A DNA stretch of 64,000 nucleotides from Rhodopirellula sp. (lineage in GTDB: Bacteria > Planctomycetota > Planctomycetia > Pirellulales > Thermoguttaceae): NCBI GenBank assembly GCA_012728855.1, contig JAAYEH010000080.1, positions 1 through 64,000 of the forward strand. Reading direction: 5' to 3'. Within the stretch, counting starts at the first letter, position 1, and every line of letters starts with the position of its first letter. The notes below the pieces were generated by a model. That model was not told where the DNA came from. It worked only from the letters and a program-made list of their open reading frames with translations, and made no database searches. Shown here in pieces: positions 27,284 through 35,989 of the stretch. A program made the translations under genes and the position numbers.

Positions 27284-27763
27284 ATGTCCGGAACGAATCC
27301 CACCCAAGATGTCTTCGACGTGCGAAGAATTCGCCGTCTGGTTGCGCTGATGCAGGAACACGACCTGAGCGAAATTGATCTGCGCCAGGGCGATACGCGA
27401 GTGGTGCTGCGGCGCGGCGGAGATGCCGCGCCGGCCCGCCCAGCGCCGGCGCCGGTTTCCCTTGTACCGGCCGAGCCTGTGACCGTGCCGGCCGCGGCTG
27501 CACCGGTTCAAGAAGAGCATATCGCGGTGATCCGCAGCCCGATGGTCGGCACCTATTACTCGGCGCCGGATCCCGACTCGGCGGCCTTCGTCAAGGTGGG
27601 CGACTCGATCGGCCCGGACACCACGGTTTGCATCGTCGAGGCGATGAAGGTTTTTAACCAGATTCCCGCCGAGGTCGCCGGGAAGATCGTTGCCGTGCTG
27701 GTCGAGAACGGTGAATCGGTGGAGTTCGGTCAGCCGCTGTTCAAGGTCGATACGAGGCAGTGA
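27284..27763 (+). CDS. accB: biotin carboxyl carrier protein of acetyl-CoA carboxylase
   Basis: The protein is 159 residues, with ATG after a CGGGAGTG site. The N-terminal part ([18 protein letters not shown]) is typical of AccB and is followed by an Ala/Pro-rich linker (about 45-85). The biotinyl domain has the biotinylation motif VEAMKVFN and [13 protein letters not shown]. It carries CO2 as carboxybiotin to the carboxyltransferase in fatty-acid synthesis. Its stop overlaps the accC start (TGATG), so the two are translationally coupled. A partial palindrome core (GGTGCCTGTGCCC) lies in the leader at about 27200. Confidence 0.95.
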   Translation: MSGTNPTQDVFDVRRIRRLVALMQEHDLSEIDLRQGDTRVVLRRGGDAAPARPAPAPVSLVPAEPVTVPAAAAPVQEEHIAVIRSPMVGTYYSAPDPDSAAFVKVGDSIGPDTTVCIVEAMKVFNQIPAEVAGKIVAVLVENGESVEFGQPLFKVDTRQ

Positions 27764-29106
27764 TGTTCAAGCGCATTCTAGTAGCCAATCGCGGCGAGAT
27801 CGCCTTGCGCATCCTCCGCGCGTGCCGCGAACTGGGAGTCGAGACGGTCGCTATCTTCAGTGAGGCCGATCGCGGTGCAGCCTATCTCGAATTGGCCGAC
27901 GAAGCTTACTGTGTCGGCCCGGCCAAAGCCGGCGAGAGCTACCTGAAGATCGACCGGGTGATCAGCGCGGCGGAGATCGGCAACGTCCAGGCGATCCATC
28001 CCGGCTACGGCTTCCTGGCGGAGAACGCTCATTTCGCCGAGGTCTGCCGCAGTTGCCAGATCGAGTTCATCGGTCCCAGCCACGAGGCGATGGCATTGCT
28101 CGGCGACAAGAATGCGGCGCGGCGGCTGGCCATGGAAGCCGGGGTGCCGACGGTGCCCGGAAGCGAGGGGCTCGTCGAGGAGGAGTCCGAAGCGTTGGCG
28201 GTGGCTCACCGCATCGGGTTCCCTGTTCTGGTCAAGGCGTCGGCGGGAGGAGGTGGACGCGGCATGCGCGTCGCGCTGAACGACCTGGCCTTGAAATCGG
28301 CCGTGCAGCAGGCCCAGGCCGAGGCGGCGGCGGCGTTCGGCAACGGCGACGTCTACATCGAGAAATACGTCGAGCATCCGCGGCACGTGGAAGTCCAGAT
28401 CCTCGGCGATTTGCACGGCAACGTCGTCCACCTCTGGGAGCGCGACTGCACCATGCAGCGGCGCCATCAGAAATTGATCGAAGAGAGCCCCGCCCCGAGC
28501 CTCGACGACAATATCCGCCGCACGATCTGCGAGTCGGCGGTGCGACTGGTCAAGGCCGCCAACTACACCAACGCGGGCACGGTGGAATTCATTGTCGACC
28601 GCCAGGGGAATTTCTACTTCATCGAGGTCAATGCCCGCATCCAGGTCGAGCACCCCGTCACCGAACTGGTCACCGGCATCGATCTGATCAAGACCCAGCT
28701 CCGCGTGGCCGCCGGAGAGCCTTTGCCGTTCCGGCAGGAAGACGTCGTGTCGCGCGGCGCCGCCATCGAATGCCGCATCAATGCCGAGGATCCCACGAAA
28801 AACTTCCGACCGTCGCCGGGCAGAATCGAGCGCATGATTATCCCCGGCGGGCATGGTGTTCGCTGGGATTCACACGCTTACGCCGGCTACGAAGTCTCTC
28901 CCTTCTACGATTCGATGATCGGCAAGCTGCTGGTGCATCAACCGACCCGCGAAGAGGCGATCGCCTGTATGCGGCGGGCCTTGATAGAATTGAAAATCGA
29001 AGGGATCTCGACGACGATCCCCCGTCACCTGGAAATCCTCAGCCACTCCGCCTTTACCGAGGCCCGCGTCGATACCACGTTCATCGAGCGGACATGGCCG
29101 GGGTGA
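27763..29106 (+). CDS. accC: acetyl-CoA carboxylase, biotin carboxylase subunit
   Basis: The protein is 447 residues, the usual AccC length. It begins [20 protein letters not shown], then has [10 protein letters not shown], the glycine-rich ATP loop [12 protein letters not shown], and [18 protein letters not shown] with the metal and active-site residues of the ATP-grasp fold. The C-terminal domain contains ECRINAEDP and SPGRI. It carboxylates biotin on AccB using bicarbonate and ATP. The ATG overlapping the accB stop is preferred over the preceding GTG. The carboxyltransferase genes accA and accD are not in the window. Confidence 0.96.
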   Translation: MFKRILVANRGEIALRILRACRELGVETVAIFSEADRGAAYLELADEAYCVGPAKAGESYLKIDRVISAAEIGNVQAIHPGYGFLAENAHFAEVCRSCQIEFIGPSHEAMALLGDKNAARRLAMEAGVPTVPGSEGLVEEESEALAVAHRIGFPVLVKASAGGGGRGMRVALNDLALKSAVQQAQAEAAAAFGNGDVYIEKYVEHPRHVEVQILGDLHGNVVHLWERDCTMQRRHQKLIEESPAPSLDDNIRRTICESAVRLVKAANYTNAGTVEFIVDRQGNFYFIEVNARIQVEHPVTELVTGIDLIKTQLRVAAGEPLPFRQEDVVSRGAAIECRINAEDPTKNFRPSPGRIERMIIPGGHGVRWDSHAYAGYEVSPFYDSMIGKLLVHQPTREEAIACMRRALIELKIEGISTTIPRHLEILSHSAFTEARVDTTFIERTWPG

Positions 29107-29154
29107 CGGCGGCGAGAATATCCGGTTCAGGAATACCAACCGTAGGAGTACCCC

Positions 29155-30516
29155 ATGACCACGCCTCTTTCCAGCCCACCGCGTCCGAAGACCGATCTCG
29201 GCCGAGTCGCCATCCTCTTTTCCGGCGGTCCCGCCCCAGCGGCCAATGCCGTCATTGCCAGTGCGGCAAGTTGCTTTTCCAAGGTCGGGATCGGCGTGGT
29301 CGGCATCCGCAACGGCTACTCGCACCTGATGGATTACAGGCCGGGCAGCCGACTTGAAGAGGGCGTGGCCTATACGATGCTCGATCATCGTGATCTGGAA
29401 GGCGCCCGCACCAGTTCCGGCATCATGATCGGCACGGCGCGAGCCAATCCGGGCAAACAGCTCAAAGAGCCGAAGGATCTCGACGATCCCAACAAGACCG
29501 CTCCTTTGCAGACGGTGCTCGATGCGCTGCGATGGTTGGATGTCGACGCCTTGATTTCCATCGGCGGCGACGACACCCTCACCACCGCCGCCAAGTTCAA
29601 GCTCTACCAGGACCGGCAGGAGGACAAGAAGCGAATCCGGGTGATTCATCTCCCCAAGACGATCGACAACGACTATCGCGGGATCGATTTCACCTTCGGC
29701 TACTTCACGGCCGTGGAAATGCTGGCCACGCAATGCCGCAACCTGCTGGCCGATGCCGTTTCCGCCCGCGCCTATTTCATCGCCCAGGTGATGGGCCGCA
29801 AGGCGGGGTGGCTGGCCTACGGCGCGGCGATCGCCGGTGAAGCCAACCTCGTGATCGGCCTGGAGGACATCGCCAAAGATTGGTGGTACACGGAGACGAC
29901 CGTCAATCCCAAGACGGGCAAGCAGGTGATCGATGAGAAGACGGGCAAGCCGCAACAGCGAGACGTCTTCAAAGTCGACGCCGTCGTCAGCCGCATCGTC
30001 GACATGATGGAAGCACGGCACCGTGAGGGAAAGCCTTACGGCGTGATCGTGATGGCCGAGGGGCTCGGCGAGTATCTGCCGTTGGACGTGATCCAAACCT
30101 GCGTTTCCGAAGTCGATTTTCGTTGCCTCGAACCCGACGAATTCGGCCACTTCCCCGTCTCCCAACTCAAATTCAGCAGCCGCATCGGACGACTGGCCGC
30201 GGAGGATTTCCAGCGGCGGACCGGCAAAAAAGCGAAGGTCAACGGTGTGCAGTTCGGCTACGAGGTCCGCTGCCACCGTCCCACCGCCTTCGACGTCGTG
30301 CTGGGGAGCCAGTTGGGCGTGGGCGCCTACCGCGCCCTGGCTGAGGAGGGCAAAGATGGTGTGATGGTCTCGGTGAGCGGGCAACTCGCACTGCTTTATC
30401 CGCCGTTCGAGGAACTAATCGACTACGATATCCTCCGCGCCCACGACCGGCCGATCTCTCCCGGCGAGGATTTCCACCGCCTGGCGCGCTATCTGGAGCC
30501 ACGCGTCGAAGAATAG
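29155..30516 (+). CDS. PPi-type 6-phosphofructokinase
   Basis: The protein is 453 residues, with ATG after GTAGGAG. Phosphofructokinase motifs are LFSGGPAPAANAVI, the GGDDT nucleotide loop (an Asp replaces the second Gly of ATP-dependent enzymes, the mark of pyrophosphate-dependent PFK), LPKTIDNDYRG with the catalytic Asp, and MGRKAGWLAYGAAI. It would phosphorylate fructose 6-phosphate reversibly with PPi in glycolysis. An insert with TGKQVIDEKTGKPQQRD (about 255-270) is a charged loop. It follows accC by 48 bases on the same strand. Donor use is inferred from the motif. Confidence 0.9.
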   Translation: MTTPLSSPPRPKTDLGRVAILFSGGPAPAANAVIASAASCFSKVGIGVVGIRNGYSHLMDYRPGSRLEEGVAYTMLDHRDLEGARTSSGIMIGTARANPGKQLKEPKDLDDPNKTAPLQTVLDALRWLDVDALISIGGDDTLTTAAKFKLYQDRQEDKKRIRVIHLPKTIDNDYRGIDFTFGYFTAVEMLATQCRNLLADAVSARAYFIAQVMGRKAGWLAYGAAIAGEANLVIGLEDIAKDWWYTETTVNPKTGKQVIDEKTGKPQQRDVFKVDAVVSRIVDMMEARHREGKPYGVIVMAEGLGEYLPLDVIQTCVSEVDFRCLEPDEFGHFPVSQLKFSSRIGRLAAEDFQRRTGKKAKVNGVQFGYEVRCHRPTAFDVVLGSQLGVGAYRALAEEGKDGVMVSVSGQLALLYPPFEELIDYDILRAHDRPISPGEDFHRLARYLEPRVEE

Positions 30517-30551
30517 CAACCACCCACCAAGCCAGGCATGGTTCAAGCAAC

Positions 30552-31562
30552 GTGCCACGATTTCTCAGCATCGCGTGTGTCGCATTCCTGCTCTGCGGGT
30601 GTTGGGCGCGTTCCGGCCCGGAAGTGGTCGTCTACACGGCTTTGGATTCCGAGTTTTCCGAGCCGATCTTCGCCGAGTTCACCCGCCAGACTGGCATCGT
30701 CGTTCGCCCGAAGTTCGACACCGAGGCGACCAAGACCGTCGGCCTCGCCAATGCGATCCTCGCGGAGCGCGGACGGCCGCGATGCGATGTCTTCTGGAAC
30801 AACGAGATCCTGAACACCTTGCGACTGCGGCAGGAAGGGCTGCTCGCCTCCTACCAGCCGGCCGTCGCGGAAACCTACCCCGCGATGTACCGTTCGCCGC
30901 AGGGCGACTGGCACGGCTTTGCCGCGCGGGCGCGGGTGTTGATCGTCAACACCGAACTGGTGCCGGAAGCGGAGCAACCGACGTCGATCCGAGACCTTGC
31001 CGATCCGAAGTGGCGGGGCAAGGCCGGGATCGCCAAACCGCTGTTCGGCACGACCGCCACCCATGCCGCCTGCCTCTTTGCCCACTGGGGCGACGACGAA
31101 GCGAAACGGTACTTTCAAGACATCCGGGACAATGACGTCCGCATCCTCGCCGGCAACAAGCAGGTAGCGCTTTCCGTGGCGTCAGGACAGTTGGCGCTGG
31201 GCATAACCGATACCGACGATGCCGTGATCGAGCGGGAAAAGGGGATGCCGGTTGAGATCGTCTACCCGGACCAGGGCGACGGCGGCATCGGCACACTCTT
31301 CATCCCCAACACGCTTGGCATCATCGCCGGCGGCCCGAACCCTCGGGAGGCCAGGCGTCTGGTCGAGTATCTTCTCTCGTCTGAAGTCGAGGCACGATTG
31401 GCCGCCGGCCCCGGCGCCCAGATCCCGTTGGGGGAAAACGTCCAAGCCGATCTTCAAGTGGAAACGCCCGCGACCGTCAAGGCGATGCAGGTTGACTTCG
31501 AAGCCGCCGCGGACAAGTGGGACGTTGCGGCGTCTTTTATCCGCGATCATTTCACCCGCTGA
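30552..31562 (+). CDS. iron-type ABC transporter substrate-binding lipoprotein
   Basis: The protein is 336 residues from a GTG start. A lipoprotein signal ends in LLCGC (lipid Cys about 16). The rest is a family 1 extracellular solute-binding protein of the ferric-iron (FbpA/FutA) class: VVVYTALDSEFSEPIFAEFTRQTGI, DVFWNNEILNTL, FAARARVLIVNTE and LLSSEVEARLAAGPGAQIPLG. It would capture Fe(III) or another anion-complexed ligand outside the inner membrane. No permease or ATPase gene follows in the window, so it is an orphan binding protein or its partners lie elsewhere. Its stop codon touches palindromic copy B. Confidence 0.8.
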   Translation: MPRFLSIACVAFLLCGCWARSGPEVVVYTALDSEFSEPIFAEFTRQTGIVVRPKFDTEATKTVGLANAILAERGRPRCDVFWNNEILNTLRLRQEGLLASYQPAVAETYPAMYRSPQGDWHGFAARARVLIVNTELVPEAEQPTSIRDLADPKWRGKAGIAKPLFGTTATHAACLFAHWGDDEAKRYFQDIRDNDVRILAGNKQVALSVASGQLALGITDTDDAVIEREKGMPVEIVYPDQGDGGIGTLFIPNTLGIIAGGPNPREARRLVEYLLSSEVEARLAAGPGAQIPLGENVQADLQVETPATVKAMQVDFEAAADKWDVAASFIRDHFTR

Positions 31563-31663
31563 GAGGCTGTTCGGAAACGGGGACTGGCTCCCGGATGTTG
31601 TGTTTTCGGTCACGTGCTTGTACAAGATGTAGGGTGCCTGTCCCCGTTTCCGGACTGCCTCTG
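31560..31663 (+). repeat. palindromic element, copy B
   Basis: Inverted ends GAGGCTGTTCGGAAACGGGGAC (imperfect) at the left and GTCCCCGTTTCCGGACTGCCTC at the right flank about 60 bases that include GGGGACTGGCTC and GGTGCCTGTCCCC. It is the clearest intergenic relative of the hydE insert. It overlaps the stop codon of the binding-protein gene and ends 17 bases before the antiporter start. Confidence 0.75.
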
Positions 31664-31680
31664 ACACTGCGGAGGGCAAC

Positions 31681-33063
31681 TTGGAAGAAAAACTTGCATT
31701 CCGAGGCGGGCCTTCGATGAGCCTGGTTCCGCTGGGCGTGTTTATCTTGGGAACCGCCGGACTGGTGCTTGCCGGCGCACCGGTGGTCGAGGGTATGATC
31801 CTCGTGGCCATGACGGGGATTTCTCTCGGCCTCCTCCTGGCGCGCGAACCGGCGGTCTACACCGACCGCGTCTTCACCAGCATGGCGGACCGCACCGCCA
31901 CGGTTGCCATCGTCGCCTGGCTCTGGGCGGGGACTTTTTCCGGTATTCTGGCCGATTCGGGCCTGGTGGAAGCGATCGTCTGGGTTGCCGCCCAACTGCA
32001 TGTCTCCGGCGCCGCCTTCACCGTCTTGGTGTTTGTCTCGTCGGCCTTGTTTGCCGTGACCGTGGGCACCGGCGTGGGAACCGCAGTCGGTTTTACCGCG
32101 GTGATTTATCCCGCCGGCATCGTCTTGGGAGCCAATCCGGCCGCCGTCATGGGCGCCATCCTCAGCGGCGCCGCGCTGGGCGATAACCTGGCTCCCATCT
32201 CCGACACCACGATCGTTTCCGCGGCTACCCAGGAAACCGACGTCGCCGGCGTCGTCCGCTCCCGGCTGAAGTACGTGCTGATCGCCGCCGGACTCTCCTG
32301 CGCCTTGTTCGCCTTGGTCGGCGGTGGGCGGGGTGAAATCGATCTGCAGCAAGCGGATGCGCTGCTGGCGCAAACGGCCAATCCCAAAGGGCTGCCTATG
32401 CTTATTCCCGCCGCGATCGTCTTCTTCGTTGCCGTCGTCGGGCGGAACTTCCTGGCAGCCTTGACCGCCGGCCTGGCCGCCGCGGCAATCATCGGACCTC
32501 TCTGCGGCGTGTTTCCTCTCGGGCAGATGTTTCACGTGACAGCCGAGCGTTCGGTGGCAGGCAGTGCCGTCGATGGAGCGTTGTCGTTGGTTCCCACCTG
32601 CATATTGACCCTGCTCTTGGTGACCGCCATGGGACTGATGGCCGACTCCGGCTTCCTGGCTCAATTGATGGCCTGGCTGGATCGCAAGGTCGCCCGCGGG
32701 CCCCGCGGCGCGGAAGGAACCATTGTCGCCCTCACCTCGTTCGCGAACCTCTGTGTCTCGGTGAACACCGTGGCCATGATCGCCGTCGGACCTCTGGCGA
32801 ACCAGCTTCGCAAACGGCACCAGCTCCACCCTTACCGCAGCGCCAACCTCATGGACACGGTCTCCTGCTCCTTTCCCTACATCCTGCCTTACGCCGCGCC
32901 TTTCGTGGCCGCGGCGGCAATCCAGCACACCGTGGCCGCCCGTTATTCCTTCGTAACCGTCTTGCCGTGGGCAGAAGTGGCCCCTTACTACTTCTACGGG
33001 CTGATTCTCTTTCCGCTGATGATTGTTGCTGTGGTCACGGGGTACGGGCGGAAGACCGGCTAG
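31681..33063 (+). CDS. NhaC-family Na+/H+ antiporter-like membrane protein
   Basis: The protein is 460 residues from TTG, chosen because GGAGGG lies 4 bases ahead; an ATG at 31717 is a strong alternative, right before the first membrane segment. About ten to twelve hydrophobic segments are present. The NhaC hallmark GAALGDNLAPISDTTIVSAA is near residue 165, with the mirrored FANLCVSVNTVAMIAVGPLAN late in the protein, typical of the inverted-repeat ion-transporter superfamily. It would exchange Na+ (or an organic substrate) for protons. It lies 80 bases before the DUF4838 gene. Confidence 0.85.
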   Translation: MEEKLAFRGGPSMSLVPLGVFILGTAGLVLAGAPVVEGMILVAMTGISLGLLLAREPAVYTDRVFTSMADRTATVAIVAWLWAGTFSGILADSGLVEAIVWVAAQLHVSGAAFTVLVFVSSALFAVTVGTGVGTAVGFTAVIYPAGIVLGANPAAVMGAILSGAALGDNLAPISDTTIVSAATQETDVAGVVRSRLKYVLIAAGLSCALFALVGGGRGEIDLQQADALLAQTANPKGLPMLIPAAIVFFVAVVGRNFLAALTAGLAAAAIIGPLCGVFPLGQMFHVTAERSVAGSAVDGALSLVPTCILTLLLVTAMGLMADSGFLAQLMAWLDRKVARGPRGAEGTIVALTSFANLCVSVNTVAMIAVGPLANQLRKRHQLHPYRSANLMDTVSCSFPYILPYAAPFVAAAAIQHTVAARYSFVTVLPWAEVAPYYFYGLILFPLMIVAVVTGYGRKTG

Positions 33064-33143
33064 CATCGGCTCCGGATTCCCGAAGAGTTCCCGAAAAACG
33101 TGTCGAAGGACTTTCGCGTCGCGTTCAACTTGGAGCAAGCTCG

Positions 33144-35939
33144 ATGAAGTCCTATTTCCTCGTCATTCTCGCCTTGTTCACCTCCCGAACCTTGGCCGCC
33201 GACTCGCTCACCCTGGTTACCGACGGGCAGGCGAAGGTCCAGGTCGTCACGGGCGATCCGGCCCCCGAGACCGTCCGCTTCGCCTCCAAGGAGCTTCAAA
33301 CCTTTGTAGCCAAGATATCGGGGGTCGAACTGCCGGTCGCCGCGCGGCCCGTCGCCGGAGTGCCGGCAATCCGCCTCGGTCCGGCCGCGCGCGAGGTGCT
33401 CTCTGCGGAGGATTTCAACGGCATCCGGCGCGACGGCTACCTGATCACGCTGTCCGGGGGCGATCTATGCATCGTCGGACTTGACGACGCCGGGCCACAC
33501 ACGGACATCGAGGCCCTTTTGGCACGCAACGAAACCCACCGTATGCCTGCCTGGGACTTCCACCGCGGCACACTCTACGGCGTCTACCGGTTTCTGGAGG
33601 CGCTGGGCGTGCGGTGGTTCATGCCCGGCGAGTTCGGCCAGCGCGTGCCGCAGTCGAAAACTCTCGTCTTTTCCGGCACGATCCGGGAAAATCCGCACTT
33701 CATCAGCCGCACCGTCGGCTACTGGTCGCTTTGGGTCGGCGGCTATTACAACAAGGATTACAAGAAGATCACCGTCATGCCCGGCGAGCGCGCCGCGATC
33801 GGCTTCACGCCGGTCGAGAATCGCCTTTGGGAACTCCGCATGCGCGGGGCCAGCTTCCAGATCCCCTTGAACCACTATCCTTCCGGCACGCGCTGGGTCG
33901 AACGCTTCGGCCGGGAGCACCCCGAGTATTTCGCCCTCTACCCCGACGGCTCCCGCTCCAACGTCGACAGAACCGACGACGGCCACTTGTGCTACACGGA
34001 GCCCGGTGTGATCCGCGAGTCGGTGGCCGATGTTCGGGCGTTCCTCGCCGGCCGGGACTCCGAGTCCCGCGGCCTTTCCCGAATTCACCCGATCACCAAG
34101 AAGCCGATGAATGACGACAACCGCGGCTGGCCGGAACACGTGGCCTACGCCGGCTACGTCTCGCTGTTGCCACACGACGGTTTCCGAGCCTGCACATGCC
34201 CGCGCTGCGCGGCCGAAGTCTTGAGCGTGAAGGGCGGGGAGCACAGCCGGCTCGTCTGGCCGTACGTCGCGCGCTGCGCCGCGGAGGTGCCCGAGGCGAA
34301 GATCACCTGCCTCGCTTACGGCTCCTACGCGCGGCCCTATCCCGGCATGGAAGTGCTGCCGGCCAACGTCGTGGTCGGGTTCTGCGCCTATTCGCATCCC
34401 GCCTCGCTGTACTACGAGGACACGTTCGAGCAATACCAGCAGTCGGTTCGCAGTTGGGCGGAGCGCTCGCACGGCAAGCTCGCCTTCTGGCAACACTACC
34501 TTGCGTCGAACCGCGACGAAGAGAGCGTCGGCGTCCCGGAGCATACGCCCGAAATGTATGCGCGGGTTGCCCGCGTGATGGCCGGATACGGCGACCACGT
34601 CTTCTGTGAAATGATGGCCGATTCGATCCAGTTCGAACTCTTCAACCGCTACCTGCTCATGAAATTGTTCTACGATCCGACGCTTGACGAGCGGGAGATC
34701 TTCCGCGACTTCGTGCTCACGTTCTATGGTCCCCAGGCCGGGCCGCTGCTGGCCGAGATCTACGCCGACATCGAGGCGAAGTGCATTGAGCGTTTCCGCA
34801 GCAAGTCTGCGGCCGGTTCGATCTGGGAGCGACTCTTCAGCGAAGCGGCGATGCGGGCCTATCAGGACAAAGCGGATCGGGCCTTGAAGGCGGCGGCCGG
34901 CACCCGGTACGAGCCGGCCGTGACCGCGTTTACGAGCTACTATCTCGGCCTGATGGAGCGCGGCCGGGCCCGCTACGTCGATCCGCTGACGCACCTGCTG
35001 GCTGCCGACCGCCCCGACCTTGTCCCGCGCATTGCCCGGCTTCAAGAAATCCTCGCGGCCCTGCCGCATCCGGCCGGCAAAACTGCGGCAGCCGAAGCAA
35101 CCTCGTCCGTGAACCCGGGCGCCCCGGCTTCAACCACGAGCACGGCCGAGTTCGAGGCCGGCATGAGCGACGCTTCGTCGCTCTGCAAGGCCGGCAATCA
35201 TGCCGAGGCGGTTGCGGCATGGCTGCGGCTCGGCGAGTCGCGCAGCGACGTCGACGAGCGCTACCGGGCCTTCGCCGAGGCCGCCGAATGTGTCCGCTTG
35301 CACCAGGGCAACGAGGCCAAGGCGCTGGATCTCTGCCTGCGGATCGGCGCCGAGCCGTACAGCAAAGCGGCCCGCGCGAGGATCTACCAGTGGGCCTCGT
35401 CGCCGAAACCGGTGCTGGCCGAGTTGGGCGACGAGGATTTCTCAGCATGGCCGGAGCCGCTGGCAGCCCTCGGCTGCGCCGTCCGCGGGGCGGCTCATTT
35501 CCGGCTTGAAAACGGTCCGGAAGCCGCCCGCGACTACCTGCGGGCTTTCCAACTGGCCAAGTCGTACAACAAGTGGGCAGCCTTTGGGCGACTGGGCGAC
35601 ACCTGCTGGAAGCTCCTCGACGACCAGGTTCTGGCCGAGGCCTGCTACCGGAAATGCATGTCGGACTTCGGCGGTGGGTGGCCCGGGCTCCAGGCCCGCG
35701 TGAACCTGGGTGAACTGCTTTGCGAGCAGCAGCGTTTCGACGAGGCCCTGGCGTGTTATGCCGGCTCGCCTGTAAAGAGCGGCACGTGGGGCGTATCGAT
35801 GCTCATCGGCACGGCCAAAGTCCACCTTGCCGCAGGTCGCAAGCCGCGGGCCGTCACCGCGTTGAAACAGGCCCTGGACACCGTGGGAATCGTGGCGCAT
35901 CAAAAAACAGAGTGCGAAAGCCTCCTGGCTCCGCCCTGA
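33144..35939 (+). CDS. secreted DUF4838 protein with C-terminal TPR-like repeats
   Basis: The protein is 931 residues from the ATG that opens a Sec leader (MKSYFLVILALFTSRTLAA); the upstream extension is the antiporter's shadow. Residues about 30-140 resemble the GH67 N-terminal helper domain (FASKELQTFVAKISGVELPV). DUF4838 follows (about 230-480: HPEYFALYPDGSR, CTCPRCAAEV, VVGFCAYSHP, LAFWQHYLAS). The last 250 residues look like short helical repeats (RYRAFAEAAECVRLHQGNEAKALDLCLRIG). DUF4838 proteins occur in carbohydrate-use loci and are thought to be glycosidase-like. A 304-base segment of this gene has a diverged copy at 38071-38374. Confidence 0.85.
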   Translation: MKSYFLVILALFTSRTLAADSLTLVTDGQAKVQVVTGDPAPETVRFASKELQTFVAKISGVELPVAARPVAGVPAIRLGPAAREVLSAEDFNGIRRDGYLITLSGGDLCIVGLDDAGPHTDIEALLARNETHRMPAWDFHRGTLYGVYRFLEALGVRWFMPGEFGQRVPQSKTLVFSGTIRENPHFISRTVGYWSLWVGGYYNKDYKKITVMPGERAAIGFTPVENRLWELRMRGASFQIPLNHYPSGTRWVERFGREHPEYFALYPDGSRSNVDRTDDGHLCYTEPGVIRESVADVRAFLAGRDSESRGLSRIHPITKKPMNDDNRGWPEHVAYAGYVSLLPHDGFRACTCPRCAAEVLSVKGGEHSRLVWPYVARCAAEVPEAKITCLAYGSYARPYPGMEVLPANVVVGFCAYSHPASLYYEDTFEQYQQSVRSWAERSHGKLAFWQHYLASNRDEESVGVPEHTPEMYARVARVMAGYGDHVFCEMMADSIQFELFNRYLLMKLFYDPTLDEREIFRDFVLTFYGPQAGPLLAEIYADIEAKCIERFRSKSAAGSIWERLFSEAAMRAYQDKADRALKAAAGTRYEPAVTAFTSYYLGLMERGRARYVDPLTHLLAADRPDLVPRIARLQEILAALPHPAGKTAAAEATSSVNPGAPASTTSTAEFEAGMSDASSLCKAGNHAEAVAAWLRLGESRSDVDERYRAFAEAAECVRLHQGNEAKALDLCLRIGAEPYSKAARARIYQWASSPKPVLAELGDEDFSAWPEPLAALGCAVRGAAHFRLENGPEAARDYLRAFQLAKSYNKWAAFGRLGDTCWKLLDDQVLAEACYRKCMSDFGGGWPGLQARVNLGELLCEQQRFDEALACYAGSPVKSGTWGVSMLIGTAKVHLAAGRKPRAVTALKQALDTVGIVAHQKTECESLLAPP

Positions 35940-35989
35940 GACTGGATTATAATCGGGGTAAATTCCACCCAACCATCGATATTGATGCC

